From Irpex lacteus (lineage: Eukaryota; Basidiomycota; Agaricomycetes; Polyporales; Irpicaceae), in contig MQVO02000004.1 of assembly GCA_001986395.2 (NCBI GenBank), positions 1,488,001-1,552,000 on the forward strand: a stretch of DNA of 64,000 nt, in the 5' to 3' direction. Below the pieces are notes generated by a model that was given only the letters and a program-made list of their open reading frames with translations, did not search any database and was not told the DNA's origin. The stretch's first letter is position 1; each line of letters starts with the position of its first letter. Of this stretch, positions 22,554 to 37,679 are shown in pieces. The translations under genes and the position numbers were made by a program.

Positions 22554-24392
22554 TTACGGCGGTATACGAATAGTAATGTTTTCCACGACATACTCCGAAT
22601 CAGCGTAGCCGAGTACCTGCACGATGTTAGAACTGGGAACAATCGTCAAGCCTGGAGTTAGAATAGGAGCACGGATATTGCAGGCCAAACTGACCTTTTC
22701 AGTCCCTTCACTCGCTCGATCTGTGCAGAGTTGTAGTTTGCGAGCCCACGACCGACCTCTTCCACTTCCCATTCTGCGGTACTGTCCCCGACACCACCTA
22801 ATAGTACATGATCCTCTTCTGGCAGAGTCCTCAGGTTCGCGGAGGGAGTTATATCGCTATCGCCGAGAGCATTAAGAGATGTTCCGAGCATTCCGTCAAT
22901 CGTTGATATTGAAGACGCCATGGATTCGCTCGCGGACAGAGATGGTGTAGTGGGCTCAGTATCCGCGCCGCTTAGGTAAGTCTCCCGTGCTCGGGCGGCC
23001 TCGACCGCCGTACGGGGTGGTTCGGATGTGTGCGAGCGGCGCACAAGGATCCTGACAGCTTGACCGGATGCAAATGCACCCCGTACACCCAGAACACCAG
23101 CTGCTAGCAATCGACCCCCAGACTCTCTGCGCGAGAGAACATGATGTGCACCGGAATCGATGATGACGCTTCCGGCAGGATGCAGGGTGTGACTCGTCCA
23201 TGATTTTAGATCTCGAAGGGGAGTTGGAGACGGTTTGAACAGTGTATGAGGAGGTCTGAACGAGGGCGGAACGGGCGCTGAAAGGCTGTCTGAAGGGTGA
23301 ACGTCTGGAAGAGTTGGGCTCGACCGCCCCGAGGATGGTTGTAGCGGCGTAGAAGAACCTGACTTCAGCGCGTTGTTGTACTCGATTATTCTCAATATGT
23401 TGCTAGGATCCTTGCTAGATGTGATGATGGTGGTCACACCTGCCGCAGTCGCAATATCGGCGGCGATGAGTTTCGTCTCCATTCCACCTGTACCGAGACT
23501 CGAGCCCAGGGTAGTAGTACTCACTATCATGGTCATAAATTATCGTCGAAAACCACATGTGGTAACACGCCACATACCTTGAGAGCGAATCGCGGAGACC
23601 GATGAGACCACATCAATAGACTTCGCTGTCGGATCCTTGCGTGGATTGGACGTGTAGAGAGAGTCGACGTCTGTCAAGAGAAACAAATAATCGGCGTGGA
23701 TCATAGACGAGGTTATGGCAGAAAGAGTGTCGTTGTCGCCAAATTTGATTTCCTGGAAGTCTATCAAAAACTTTGCTGATGCTACACCAGGGTGGAACTT
23801 ACGCTAACTGATACTGTGTCGTTCTCGTTGACGATGGGTATGACACCAAGTGATAGTAGTTCTTTGAAAGTGTTCACGGCATTCAAATATCTAGTTCTCT
23901 AGGCTGCTGTTCATGGGGTACGAGGTTTCAAAACACGCTCAACTTACGTCTGATATGTCTCCTCTGGTGAGAAGCACCTGAGCGATGGGTTGTCCAAGTT
24001 GTCCAAATAGATTGTCCCAGAGTGCGATTAGCCGTCCTTGACCAATAGCCGCAAGTGCCTGGTCATCAATTCAGTAATGTCTTTCAGGTCAGAGGAGGCT
24101 ACGTACCTGTTTTCCGGAGAGGCTCTTAGGTCTACTAGGCATTTCCATCCGTTTTAAGCCTACACCGATCGCGCCGGAGCTGACGAGAACCACTTTATGA
24201 CCAAGGGTGCGTAAATGAGTGACGGTCTCTACGAGACCTGATAATGTGGAGAGCAGGGGCTGATGGGTGGTCTCATGAACGATGGAAGATGTGCCTGCTT
24301 AACCTCAATAAGAATTCAGTGGCCAGCTTACGCACTAACGTACCCAATTTGATGACAATCGTGCTGGAAGGGCTGTGGCGTGTGCGGGCCAT
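22554..24392 (-). CDS. PRO1: Glutamate 5-kinase with C-terminal PUA domain (proline synthesis)
   Basis: Phosphorylates L-glutamate to gamma-glutamyl phosphate, the first committed step of proline synthesis, in the cytosol. The ATG is at 24390-24392. About seven exons join without frame breaks. The amino-acid kinase domain shows [11 protein letters not shown] (split by intron 1), [49 protein letters not shown] and [14 protein letters not shown], followed by [15 protein letters not shown]. The PUA domain begins at [15 protein letters not shown] Ser/Pro-rich insert of about 60 residues ([20 protein letters not shown]) lies between the kinase and PUA parts, and a second Ser/Thr-rich insert lies inside the PUA domain. 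The protein ends [14 protein letters not shown] plus a few residues. The inserts are probably unstructured; such inserts occur in fungal PRO1 proteins. Confidence 0.95.
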
Positions 24393-26011
24393 CGTGAAGG
24401 ATACTTTTGCGTGACGCAGCGGAAAACTCTAGCCTGAGAAAGAATTACGGTAAGTAGTCTGAACGGCAGTCAAGGTCTAAGAAATCGCTGCTGGCGGCTC
24501 ACAAGTACCTCAGGCCTCAGGCCTCAGTTATCAACTTGATGGGGTGGATGAGTACTTTACAGCGTGGGCGCCAAGTAACTCGCAATGACAGTGACTCGAA
24601 GCACCACGAAGTGATCGGCGGTGCATCCAAATATGGCAAAAAGGCGGGCTGTGTGGCCAAACTTAGACTCCGACCTGGACCGACTCGGACCCAGCCTATC
24701 GTCACGACCGGTTTTGTCGTCTTCTATCCCACATTTTCAGAGCAGAGACAGCTACGAACATAGTTTGAGACTACGATGCATGACAGTTCTCATGATATCA
24801 TGAATATGACCGCTATTCTCCTTCCGGCTTGGGCTTCTCGGGCTATACGTTGTGAAGCTCATGTGCACTGCACCGACATAGCGGGGCAGTATAGGTTGGA
24901 TCGGTATCGGATCTCCCGGTGCTTACAATACCGGGGGGACTAAAGTACTAACCCCTAGCGAGCTCTGCTCCCACTGTTCGATGCACGGTCCATGCACAGT
25001 CTGTACGATGCTCTCTGCTTAACCTTTTAACACATGAAACGTAAAAATGAAGATGAAAGGGCTGGCGAGAGTCACAAAGAGATATAGGAGACAGCAAGAA
25101 AATGGGGTCGGGTTCCAGACGGAACTGGCCCTTCCCGCGAATGTTTGCTACCGCAGGTTCGGTGGCACGAGATGCCAGTCTCAAACGGTCGATCATTGTG
25201 ATCCTAAAATCTCGGAAATCCAGTTTACCACATCAATTCCGGTTTATTTGACTTAGTGCCCGAAGGGCGAGTGCTGCTGCTTACTATAGTTCTTCGATGC
25301 CTTTGGTACGTTGTGATTAAGGGGGAGAGCAGCGAATTAGGGGGTCAGCGCAGCCATGAGTAATACTATCCGATCAGGTTTGAGAGACAAAAGTGAGAGG
25401 AGAGCGTCTGGGAGAGGAGACAATTTGATCCCGTAGTTTTCGGACTACGACAAGGCCAACCCGAATGCCGAGCGGCTAGGCACGCAAGATCTAACCGGAT
25501 TTGTGTCGGTGAGTGGCGGCTGGTAGCCTCATGGCTCGCATCTCCGACAGCGTGATGATTGGCCACTCACCAAATTCATTATTATTGTGCCTCACCCCAT
25601 GCTCCATTCGGGGACCCTTGATAGACGTCGTTCCAGACCGTCGAATAATAAGCAGCGCAAGGTTGGTGACGATCGAGGGTTAGTATCGGTCAATACTGGA
25701 CGCAGTCCGGAACCGAGGTTTTGGCTATGGTCGTTTAAAAGAGCGGGTGCGGCCTTCCCTGACAAAGAGGCCCCTACTTACTACCACACACGGAAATCCG
25801 GCAACTCAAAGGTAAGTTTTAACTTCGCCTGCAAGTGGCATACATAGGTGGCCTCCGTCGACTAACCGCGTGGTATCAGGTCAACGCGACTCCTATACCC
25901 CGAGCGAGTGGCACCACTCGCACCAATCTCGTCCGTTATTATCTCGGTATGTAAAGACCTTACAACCTTTCACGTCCTCAAACTCACCATCGTCAGATAG
26001 AGACAATTGCT
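24393..26011. other. 1.6 kb upstream region between PRO1 and the HMG-box gene
   Basis: Divergent promoters of PRO1 (-) and the HMG-box gene (+) lie here. No ORF with recognisable features. The length suggests a large regulatory region or long 5' UTR for the HMG-box gene, as is common for developmental regulators. Confidence 0.4.
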
Positions 26012-27582
26012 ATGTCGATCTCTCCCTCCGTCCTCGAGCAGAGGCCGCTCCGTATTTCTGAGCCCAAGCCCATTCACTACCGTGCCCAGGACCCTCTGGA
26101 TCGGGTGTCTCGCCGACCGACAGAAGTCAATAAAGTCCCAAGACCGAGGAACGCGTTCATTATTTTTAGATGCCAGACTATCTCGAAGCTACACTCAAAG
26201 GATTCCGCTGGTCTGGATCGACCACCTACACCGGAGAAAACTCTATCGAAGCGCGCGGGAGTGGCATGGCGCCAGCTCTCTGAAGAAGAGAAACAAGTAT
26301 ACAAGGATCTGGCGGAGAAGGAGCGGCTAGAGCATCAGGACAAATATCCTGGTTACAAGTATCAACCCAATCGCAGCAAGCTGAACAAGACTCGCGTCTC
26401 GGGACCTCCGACTCGCAGAGAACGAGTAGAATCTCTCGTTCTGCGTACTACCTCCCGCAGCGGGACATCTCCTGAGTCGGGCGAGTCCGTTTGCCCAAGC
26501 CCCGTGAGCGGGAGGTCTTCTCCCGAGGCGTCGGCAATCCCAATCCCATCCTCCGCAGACGACTCGACTCATAGCTTGGCTCATCGTCGCTCGATGTCGC
26601 TTCCACACCTCGTGCATGAGCCATATCCATTCGCACGCACGTACTTCATCGAGCCTACTTCTTGTCTCTCCAGCCCTGGGCTGGGTCCTCACAGGACATC
26701 GCGACGTTCGAGCTCGGCCAGGGACAGATCTTATTTACCAGCCGCTATGACACCTCCCCCCGATTGCGCATTCGACCTTCAATATCCTCATACCACTATA
26801 CCCTTCTCTTCGCTCGCTCCACACTCGTCCTCGCTCTCTCTTCCGGACTTGGTAACCTTGTCTGAGGGATTGGCACTAGACGATGCCACCAGCTCTGTGA
26901 GTAGAGTGTTATCTGCCGTGTTCGACATACATCTGACCCTTGTCTTCAGGGATATTCGACCCCGCAGACGAGCTCGTCTGTGCATGAGCACGACCACGAG
27001 TTCATGCATTTCCCTCAGGCGCCACCATCGGGGACCCTCTTCCATCGTCGTCAACGGTCGAACACTGCACCGAGCGCGATTATCTCGCCTCTGGCTGCAG
27101 TGAGCACCACGCTTGGTGCTTGGAACGGAGCAGTTACTGCAACAGCTGCCGCCACCGCTGGCTTGCCCAGCTTCTCCGTTATGTCCGCGGACGAGCACTA
27201 TACCTCAGCGCCCTCGTCATCGCACGTATCGTCGCCCCTCACCGACGGTACGGTCCCCTACGGAGAGTTTTTCAGCCCAACTGGCCAGGAATCCTACGGT
27301 GCCCCTTCGTCTCTCAGCGCTCCTGATCCAGACGTCGACATGGATCGCACCCCACGTCGTGCAGATTTCCCGATCGATGTTCAGGGCCAGTATATCCAGC
27401 AGCACCACGCCCTTGAATACCCCTCCATTCATTCGAGCTACGAGCTCCAATCGTATGCCGCTGGTCTTGAAGACCTCGATATCGCGGTATCTTCGCCATA
27501 TGGCTCGTCTTGTGGTGCGAGCGCAGCCGCATCCTACGAGGATCTCGACTTTAGTGAGTATCTCACTATGAATAACTACTGA
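26012..27582 (+). CDS. HMG-box transcription factor (MATA-HMG/Ste11-like)
   Basis: Sequence-specific HMG-box regulator, expected in the nucleus. Two exons (26012-26896 and 26950-27582) give 505 residues with an intact frame. The HMG box near residues 40-125 begins VPRPRNAFIIFRCQTISKLH and continues with TLSKRAGVAWRQLSEEEKQV, YKDLAEKERLEHQDKYPGYK and YQPNRSKLNK. A 15-residue Pro-rich insert (DSAGLDRPPTPEK) lengthens the loop between helices 1 and 2, as in several basidiomycete MATA-HMG proteins. The remaining 370 residues are Ser/Pro-rich and probably unstructured. The acidic, aromatic end (YEDLDFSEYLTMNNY) could be an activation segment. The family includes mating-response and fruiting regulators. 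Nothing nearby (no homeodomain or pheromone/receptor genes) suggests this is a mating-type locus. Confidence 0.88.
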
Positions 27583-28145
27583 GGTCGGGATGAACGCACA
27601 CGAGCCATACTTTCTTCGGCATCAGCTCGACACATCATAGACTTCTAACCCCCTTCGATACCCCCTCCGTGCCTGTCATAAAACCATGGACCTTGGACAG
27701 TTTTCCTTGCCGGCTTTTTAACAAACTGTATCCTTCCCAGTCCGCCTGTTCCCAATGTGGAACTTGTATCATATCCTCCTTACGAAGTTTTGTACCTTAT
27801 GACCTTCTCCACGTCTTCTCTTATGAGTCTTTCGGACGCATTTTCGAAAATTCCCTGTAGATACTTGGCTTGTTCTTCACGACATCGTACCACGTCTTTT
27901 ACGACCTGATATGTCTATACCACTGTTCTTGTTGTTTGTCTTTTCTCCTGTTATTCCATATACCACGTTTCGGAATACAGAAGCTGTTTTATACCATAGA
28001 AAGTCCGAACTCAGTTTGTGAGCACAGTCGTGCCAGTGCTAATGCGGCCGAACTGAGCGCTTCCACGTCAAGCTTAAGCTTGACCTGCGCCACGACCCTG
28101 ACAGTACTCGAATCCGGGGAGAGGGCTCTCAGCGGACACTTGAGC
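27583..28145. other. Intergenic region with HMG-box gene 3' UTR
   Basis: 563 bp of pyrimidine-rich sequence in the same orientation between two plus-strand genes. It likely holds the 3' UTR of the HMG-box gene and the promoter of the next gene. An in-frame ATG at 28146 is the first good start for that gene. Confidence 0.4.
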
Positions 28146-28987
28146 ATGGTGTACCGGATGGCCCATTTGCTGGCCAGACAAGAAGGAGTGGGAGATGGTA
28201 GTGATCCGCAGATATCGGAAGTAAGCACATATCACAGCGTCTGAAGACACAATACTTAACGACACCATAGACACCGACGAGTCCGCTTGACCCATCACCA
28301 TCGTCCGCCCCGCATCATCCTCCAGGAGGTGTCCCTGAGATAGGAGGCTCAACTACGGGATTCGTCGTCCTGGTCGTCGTCCTTTCCAGCTTCATTCTCA
28401 TCTCATGCATAGGCATCTTCGTCCTCCTCCAAAGACATAAGGCCGACCCTTTTGAAAGGCACGCCAGGCGCGTTCTTTCTGGGCAGCGCTCACAGACTAT
28501 GTACGAAATGCCACTCGGGCCAAAGGGTATGCGGGAGAAGTTCAGGGGACTGCTTAAACTTGGGAAGACGAAGCGAGAGGGCTGGGTACGAGCGAACTCG
28601 GCTGAGGAGACTTGGGACGCTTCCGAAGACCTCCTTCCGCGCGATACGAGATCATCACACTCCCTACAGGATAGCAGGGAGATGCGCTGGGTCAGCGGTG
28701 CTGCTCCCTCCCACCACCAAAGCCATATCACACGCAGCGAAACGTCTGAATCCATCCAATTATCTGCGCCGAACCCTCGAGACAGCCTGAAGACCCTAGT
28801 CACCGACTTTCCCGACACGTCGAAGAAATCTTATATCGACCCCTTCTCGACGTCACCCACGTCGATGCTATCGCGAGAGGAAATCCATCAGTCACTCCCT
28901 CCTAGCTTGCACGAGAACTCCAACGGCACCAGACCTGCGCCTCTCTTCGTGAACGGGACGAGGTTCAGGGAGTCCTTGGATTTCTAG
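28146..28987 (+). CDS. Unknown single-pass membrane protein with long cytoplasmic tail
   Basis: I do not recognise this protein. Two exons (28146-28220 and 28271-28987; donor GTAAGC) give 263 residues with an intact frame. A 50-residue Pro/Ser-rich N-terminal part without a signal peptide is followed by one strong transmembrane helix (TTGFVVLVVVLSSFILISCI, extended by GIFVLL). A basic juxtamembrane stretch (QRHKADPFERHARRVLSGQR) follows. The remaining 180 residues are Ser/Thr-rich, with many possible phosphorylation sites and no catalytic motif. Topology by the positive-inside rule puts the C-terminus in the cytosol. Similar Ser/Pro-stalk, single-helix proteins are common orphans in agaricomycetes. 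The start could lie further upstream if an exon is missing. Confidence 0.65.
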
Positions 28988-30416
28988 GGCCTCTCATGTC
29001 TGTAATGTTGCCGACTCATGGTATCACTGTGACGTGTATTATAAGATTTTGCCGCGAGTTCTATGCTCAGCGCTCATGCATCATAACTGTAAGGTCTGCG
29101 TACTTGGCCCTGCTTTTATTTGTTTTCACCATGTATGTTGTCTTCGAATCTGTAGTGATTAGGCCTGTAACGTCTAGTTCTTGAATGTATTATGTACCGC
29201 GTCGCCTTGGCAGATAAGACAATTGTCATGTCGCGGAGACTTTGGCTTTTCAATGTTGATACCCTGGGAATACCACGACCACAGTAAGTACTCTCAAGCA
29301 GGGATTTCTGCATTCCGAGCTCGAGTCGTTCGCGTTATCAGTGTCTTGAGACCTTGACCAGCGCTAACGCAATGATCAGAACCATCATGTATACAACCAT
29401 GACTTCTAACTCGGTCGCGCCTCAGAACACAAGCTGCCAGAACCACCAGTGAATGGCTCAGATAACTGACACGTTTGACGCAGCTATCACAGGTGCCAGT
29501 GTTTCAGTCGATATGCTGTTAGCAACTTGGAGTTGCTAGCGCTAATTCTGAGGCCTGAAGTTGCGCCAGTGGTAGGCAAGCGGCCACGCTCTGCATTGGC
29601 TTGCTGACATGGTTCTCCAGAGGGCTGAGATATCCGTCTCGAAGAGCTCAGATATTCTTGATCGATGGTTACCAGTACATGCGTTTTCGAGGAACGGAGA
29701 TAATTATGATTTAATGTTCAAAGAGGTACGTTTGAAATCAACAGCTCATTTAATCGAGGTTAGCTGATTGTACCCAAGCAAGGATGAACTTAGTCCTAAT
29801 CCTTTTCTTCTAGTTCGTTGGAAAGCTGGTTCGCTATGGTAAATTGACTTCTGAGCGTTGTTCTGAGCGGCCCTTTCAGGATAAGCCATCTGTCCAACTT
29901 CAGAGTCGACGAGGCCCACACAGAAAGTTTCTGGTGAACTGTTCTATTCCTTGATGAACCGGAAGGAAGTACCACAGGTGAGTCCATCTCAGGGCAAGCT
30001 CAGAGCGTTTGATATACGAACCATGGACAACAGGCAGATATGTGACACGTGTCATACCATTTACGGTAGTGAGTGCTTTGAGGTCTTTTAGCTGTTCGTC
30101 CGCTCAAATCCATACATCTTGCCAGCGGTAACGATACACAGACCGGCCCAATAACGATAATCTTCTGGCTGTTGTTCGGGTCAGACAGTCCTATTTTAGC
30201 CGTTATCATAGCTGTCGCAATTTTCCAACACGGCGAAGGAGCAGGAACACGAACGCCTTTCTTTGCGGCGGAGCTTGGACTAAGGAACTGAACTGAATGT
30301 GGGCTTTATATCCCTACTGTTCTCCTACATGAAGCGACCTCAACCCCCGTCTTCTCTTCTGAGAGGCTCGTTGGCACCCGTCCGCAGAGTTTACTGTCAC
30401 CTGCAATCTCTCACGC
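28988..30416. other. 1.4 kb without a supportable gene
   Basis: Upstream region of the P-type ATPase. ORFs are short and without features. A compact pyrimidine-rich stretch lies just before the ATPase start (30330-30415). Confidence 0.45.
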
Positions 30417-35073
<4,657 letters not shown>

Positions 35074-35295
35074 GCTCACTCATTGCATTATGTGTATATC
35101 ATGACAAGATGAACAAGCAAGGATACACACGAGATTTTTCCTAGTTCCGGGCTTTCCCCATTCTTGTATATCACGACTAGAGTGACCCCTACTGAATAGC
35201 TGTACCCTGTAGCACACATCATGTAGGGCAGAGAATAAATGCATTTCATGCCATTACGACCACGCATAGCTTTGTGACCACAATATACGCGTACG

Positions 35296-36038
35296 CTACA
35301 CCCTGAAGAAAAAATGCTGACGGAAAGCTGCTTCGTACCGCTCAGCGGTGGATGAGAAGAGCATCAGTGGTTCTTTCGATATGGCAAGCACGCCTGTCAG
35401 AACCGGTACAACTGCTGCAAGAACGGTTGCTGTGTGGCGGGTCGCATTCTTCTTCCAGATACCGGCCTTCCCAGCCAACCAGGTGTTCCATATAATGCGC
35501 GATCCTTCGGCCGCATGCCAGACGACAGCAATTGTAAGGCCGGCGTACAGAGCCCAATTCGTCAAGGGCCAGGTCTGCAAGCCGAATTTGACATATTCAA
35601 AGTCAAGCTCAGAGGGGCTAACTGCGAGAACCGGAGGATTGGGGTTGGAGGGCAGGACACGGTGGAGGAGGTAATGTTGCGGAAGCAGGAAGAACAGGCT
35701 AGCGTATCCTGCGATGGAAAAGAAGCTCCTCAGCGGCCGAGAGCTGCGTTCTCCCATGAGCCGTTTGGCTGTAGCAGAAAGACCATGTGTAATGATGGGG
35801 ATAGCAACTAGGAACCGATGACCGAAAGAAGTCAGGTAGTATTCTCTTCCTAGAATCTAATTGAGCGAAATTAGCAGTGTCTTCGAGTGGGATAAATGGC
35901 CCGAAAGCTCACCATAACCTGTGATGCTAAAGATGTACCTCCGAGGTTGGCCATTACCGGCGCAGAGAGATGTATGAGCAGAAAGGTCGAAATGAACGGG
36001 GCGGAGCCTTGTGCCAGCGTAGTAAGAATGGATGGCAT
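35296..36038 (-). CDS. MCP1: MCP1-like mitochondrial membrane protein
   Basis: Matches the MCP1 transmembrane domain family; yeast Mcp1 is an outer-membrane adaptor that recruits the lipid-transfer protein Vps13 to mitochondria. Exons 35913-36038 and 35296-35856 give 228 residues with an intact frame. Features in order are a hydrophobic first segment (APFISTFLLIHLSAPVMANL), a conserved LGREYYLTSFGHRFLVAIPI, and GHRF/HGLSATAKRLMG. A second hydrophobic pair follows (SIAGYASLFFLLPQHYLLHR). The repeat-like FGLQTWPLTNWALYAGLTIA with WHAAEGSRIIWN comes next, and the last helix (TATVLAAVVPVLTGVLAI). His residues in helices resemble the succinate-dehydrogenase cytochrome-like fold noted for this domain. 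The protein is shorter than yeast Mcp1, so an N-terminal exon upstream of 36100 may be missing. Confidence 0.82.
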
Positions 36039-36939
36039 GGTTCTGCTCGCACTTCCGAGTCAGTACAGCGACGGGATAAGTATACTTGAGGCATATACTA
36101 GACTCACACAGTGTTGTTCTAGATATGACGTGGCGGTAGAGTCGTTAAAAGGCCTGATTTTTCCTGCCCAAGTGGAAGTAGTTATAACATGAGCGTGCGA
36201 ATTGGTACGCGTCGCGTTGCGGCAGGACAAGCCGCGGTTCGTCACTTGATGGCGTGGACGCAGCGGCAACGTTGTTGCCCTGTTTGGAAACTACTGTAGA
36301 TCAAAAACATCAACGCCAAGTGCCTACATTGTGACGTAAAGCAGAGACGACGAATGTCCTAGAACAATCTCAGGAATTTCAATGAATAGACCAGCGGACA
36401 ACTTCGGGCATCGTGCGCGTACTGGCCTGATAAAAATACAGCAATCCCGCTGCCGCAAAATTCTGCCGCTGCTGCGTTGATTTTTGACACAGACATGGAC
36501 ACAGGAAACCGACAATATAAATACATAATAGGGGCGAAACAGGATGAAACATAGGCTGCACAGTAGGAAACGGAGGAGAGTCCCCGCAAGAAGGGCGGGG
36601 ATGCGACCCGCCGGATCATGATGCATGTTCTTCCGCTTCGCTATGACGTAGTAAGTAAAGTCCATGTACGAAGAATACACGAGCACGAAGTAGCGAAGGC
36701 AGTTCTCAACAATACGGAAATACGGGTTGTGAGAATTAGAACCCATTAGAACGCGTGTCGGAAGCAGCGGACATGTGCGCCGGTCTCTCATGACCTGTGT
36801 GGTTTCGATCATCGCCACAACCTTCAGATATAAAATGTGAGCAACATACGCCCAATAACACCAGAAACCCAGCTCTTAAACGCGTTCTCCCCACCATCGT
36901 CTTAACCACCTCGCCTTTCTACACCAACTCCTTCGCAAG
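36039..36939. other. Divergent upstream region of MCP1 (-) and cerato-platanin 2 (+)
   Basis: 901 bp. The right end holds the cerato-platanin 2 TATA box. The left end may contain a missing first exon of MCP1. A hydrophobic 164-codon minus-strand ORF here was not accepted as a gene. Confidence 0.4.
36829..36836 (+). promoter_or_regulatory. TATA box of cerato-platanin 2
   Basis: TATAAAAT, 104 bp before the start codon, matching the position of the TATA box of copy 1. Confidence 0.55.
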
Positions 36940-37359
36940 ATGCAGTTCACCTTCAGCGCCATCCTCGCAGTCCTCTCCCTCGCTGCTGTCGGACAGAGCG
37001 TGTCCGTTTCATGGGACAGCACGTACGACGACGCTGGTGCATCTCTTGCCACCGTGGCTTGCTCAGACGGAGCCAACGGCCTACTCACCAAAGGCTTCAC
37101 TACCTTCGGCTCTCTTCCTCACTTCCCCAGTATTGGAGGTGCACCCGCCGTCGGTGGTTGGAACTCTGCTGCCTGTGGTACCTGCTGGCAGCTGACGTTT
37201 AACGGCAAGAGCATCAACGTGCTCGCTATTGATGTTGGCCAGGACGGGTTCAACCTGTCTGAAGAGGCAATGAACACGTTAACGAATGGGCAAGCGGTTG
37301 CACTCGGCAGAGTTGATGCCACTGCAACTCAGGTCGCTGCCTCTGCTTGCGGACTCTGA
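36940..37359 (+). CDS. Cerato-platanin family secreted protein, copy 2
   Basis: Secreted protein of the same family as the gene at 21.7-22.1 kb. Single exon, 139 residues, ATG at 36940. A signal peptide (MQFTFSAILAVLSLAAVGQS) precedes VSWDSTYDDAGASLATVACS, FGSLPHFPSIGG, GWNSAACGTCWQLTFNGKSI, FNLSEEAMNTLTNGQAVALG and SACGL. The two copies align end to end without gaps and differ mainly by conservative changes. The duplication is therefore fairly recent, yet an inversion and about 15 kb of unrelated genes separate them. The upstream region shares the TATA box position with copy 1. It lacks introns, like many secreted-protein genes that are strongly expressed. Confidence 0.95.
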   Translation: MQFTFSAILAVLSLAAVGQSVSVSWDSTYDDAGASLATVACSDGANGLLTKGFTTFGSLPHFPSIGGAPAVGGWNSAACGTCWQLTFNGKSINVLAIDVGQDGFNLSEEAMNTLTNGQAVALGRVDATATQVAASACGL

Positions 37360-37679
37360 TACAGAAAAGCGTCAGTACATTATTATCGTCCCTAGTTATA
37401 GGAGCTTGGAATACTGACAACTTCGGCATTCAGGTTCCTCATGATCATGTTACTGACGACACACGGACTCTATGATAACGGACATTTGGCACAACGGACA
37501 TTTTCGATTTTTACGGATGTGATTGTTGTTGTATAAGACATAATCGCTACAATGTATATCTGGTGTTTACTGTGAAAGGATTAGCTCTTGCGATGATGCG
37601 ACAAGATACTAAGGGGACTCACCGAGGCTACGACACTACTAGGTTCCGAAAGACACCATCTAGTCTTCGGTTCAAATAG
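37360..37679. other. Convergent 3' flanks of cerato-platanin 2 and the FunK1 kinase
   Basis: 320 bp between convergent stop codons. No gene or repeat is apparent. Confidence 0.4.

Noticed and set aside
36324..36818. Minus-strand ORF of 164 codons, partly hydrophobic, between MCP1 and cerato-platanin 2
   Set aside because: No recognisable family, no clear signal peptide, and it lies in a divergent promoter region. Could be chance or 5' UTR of MCP1.
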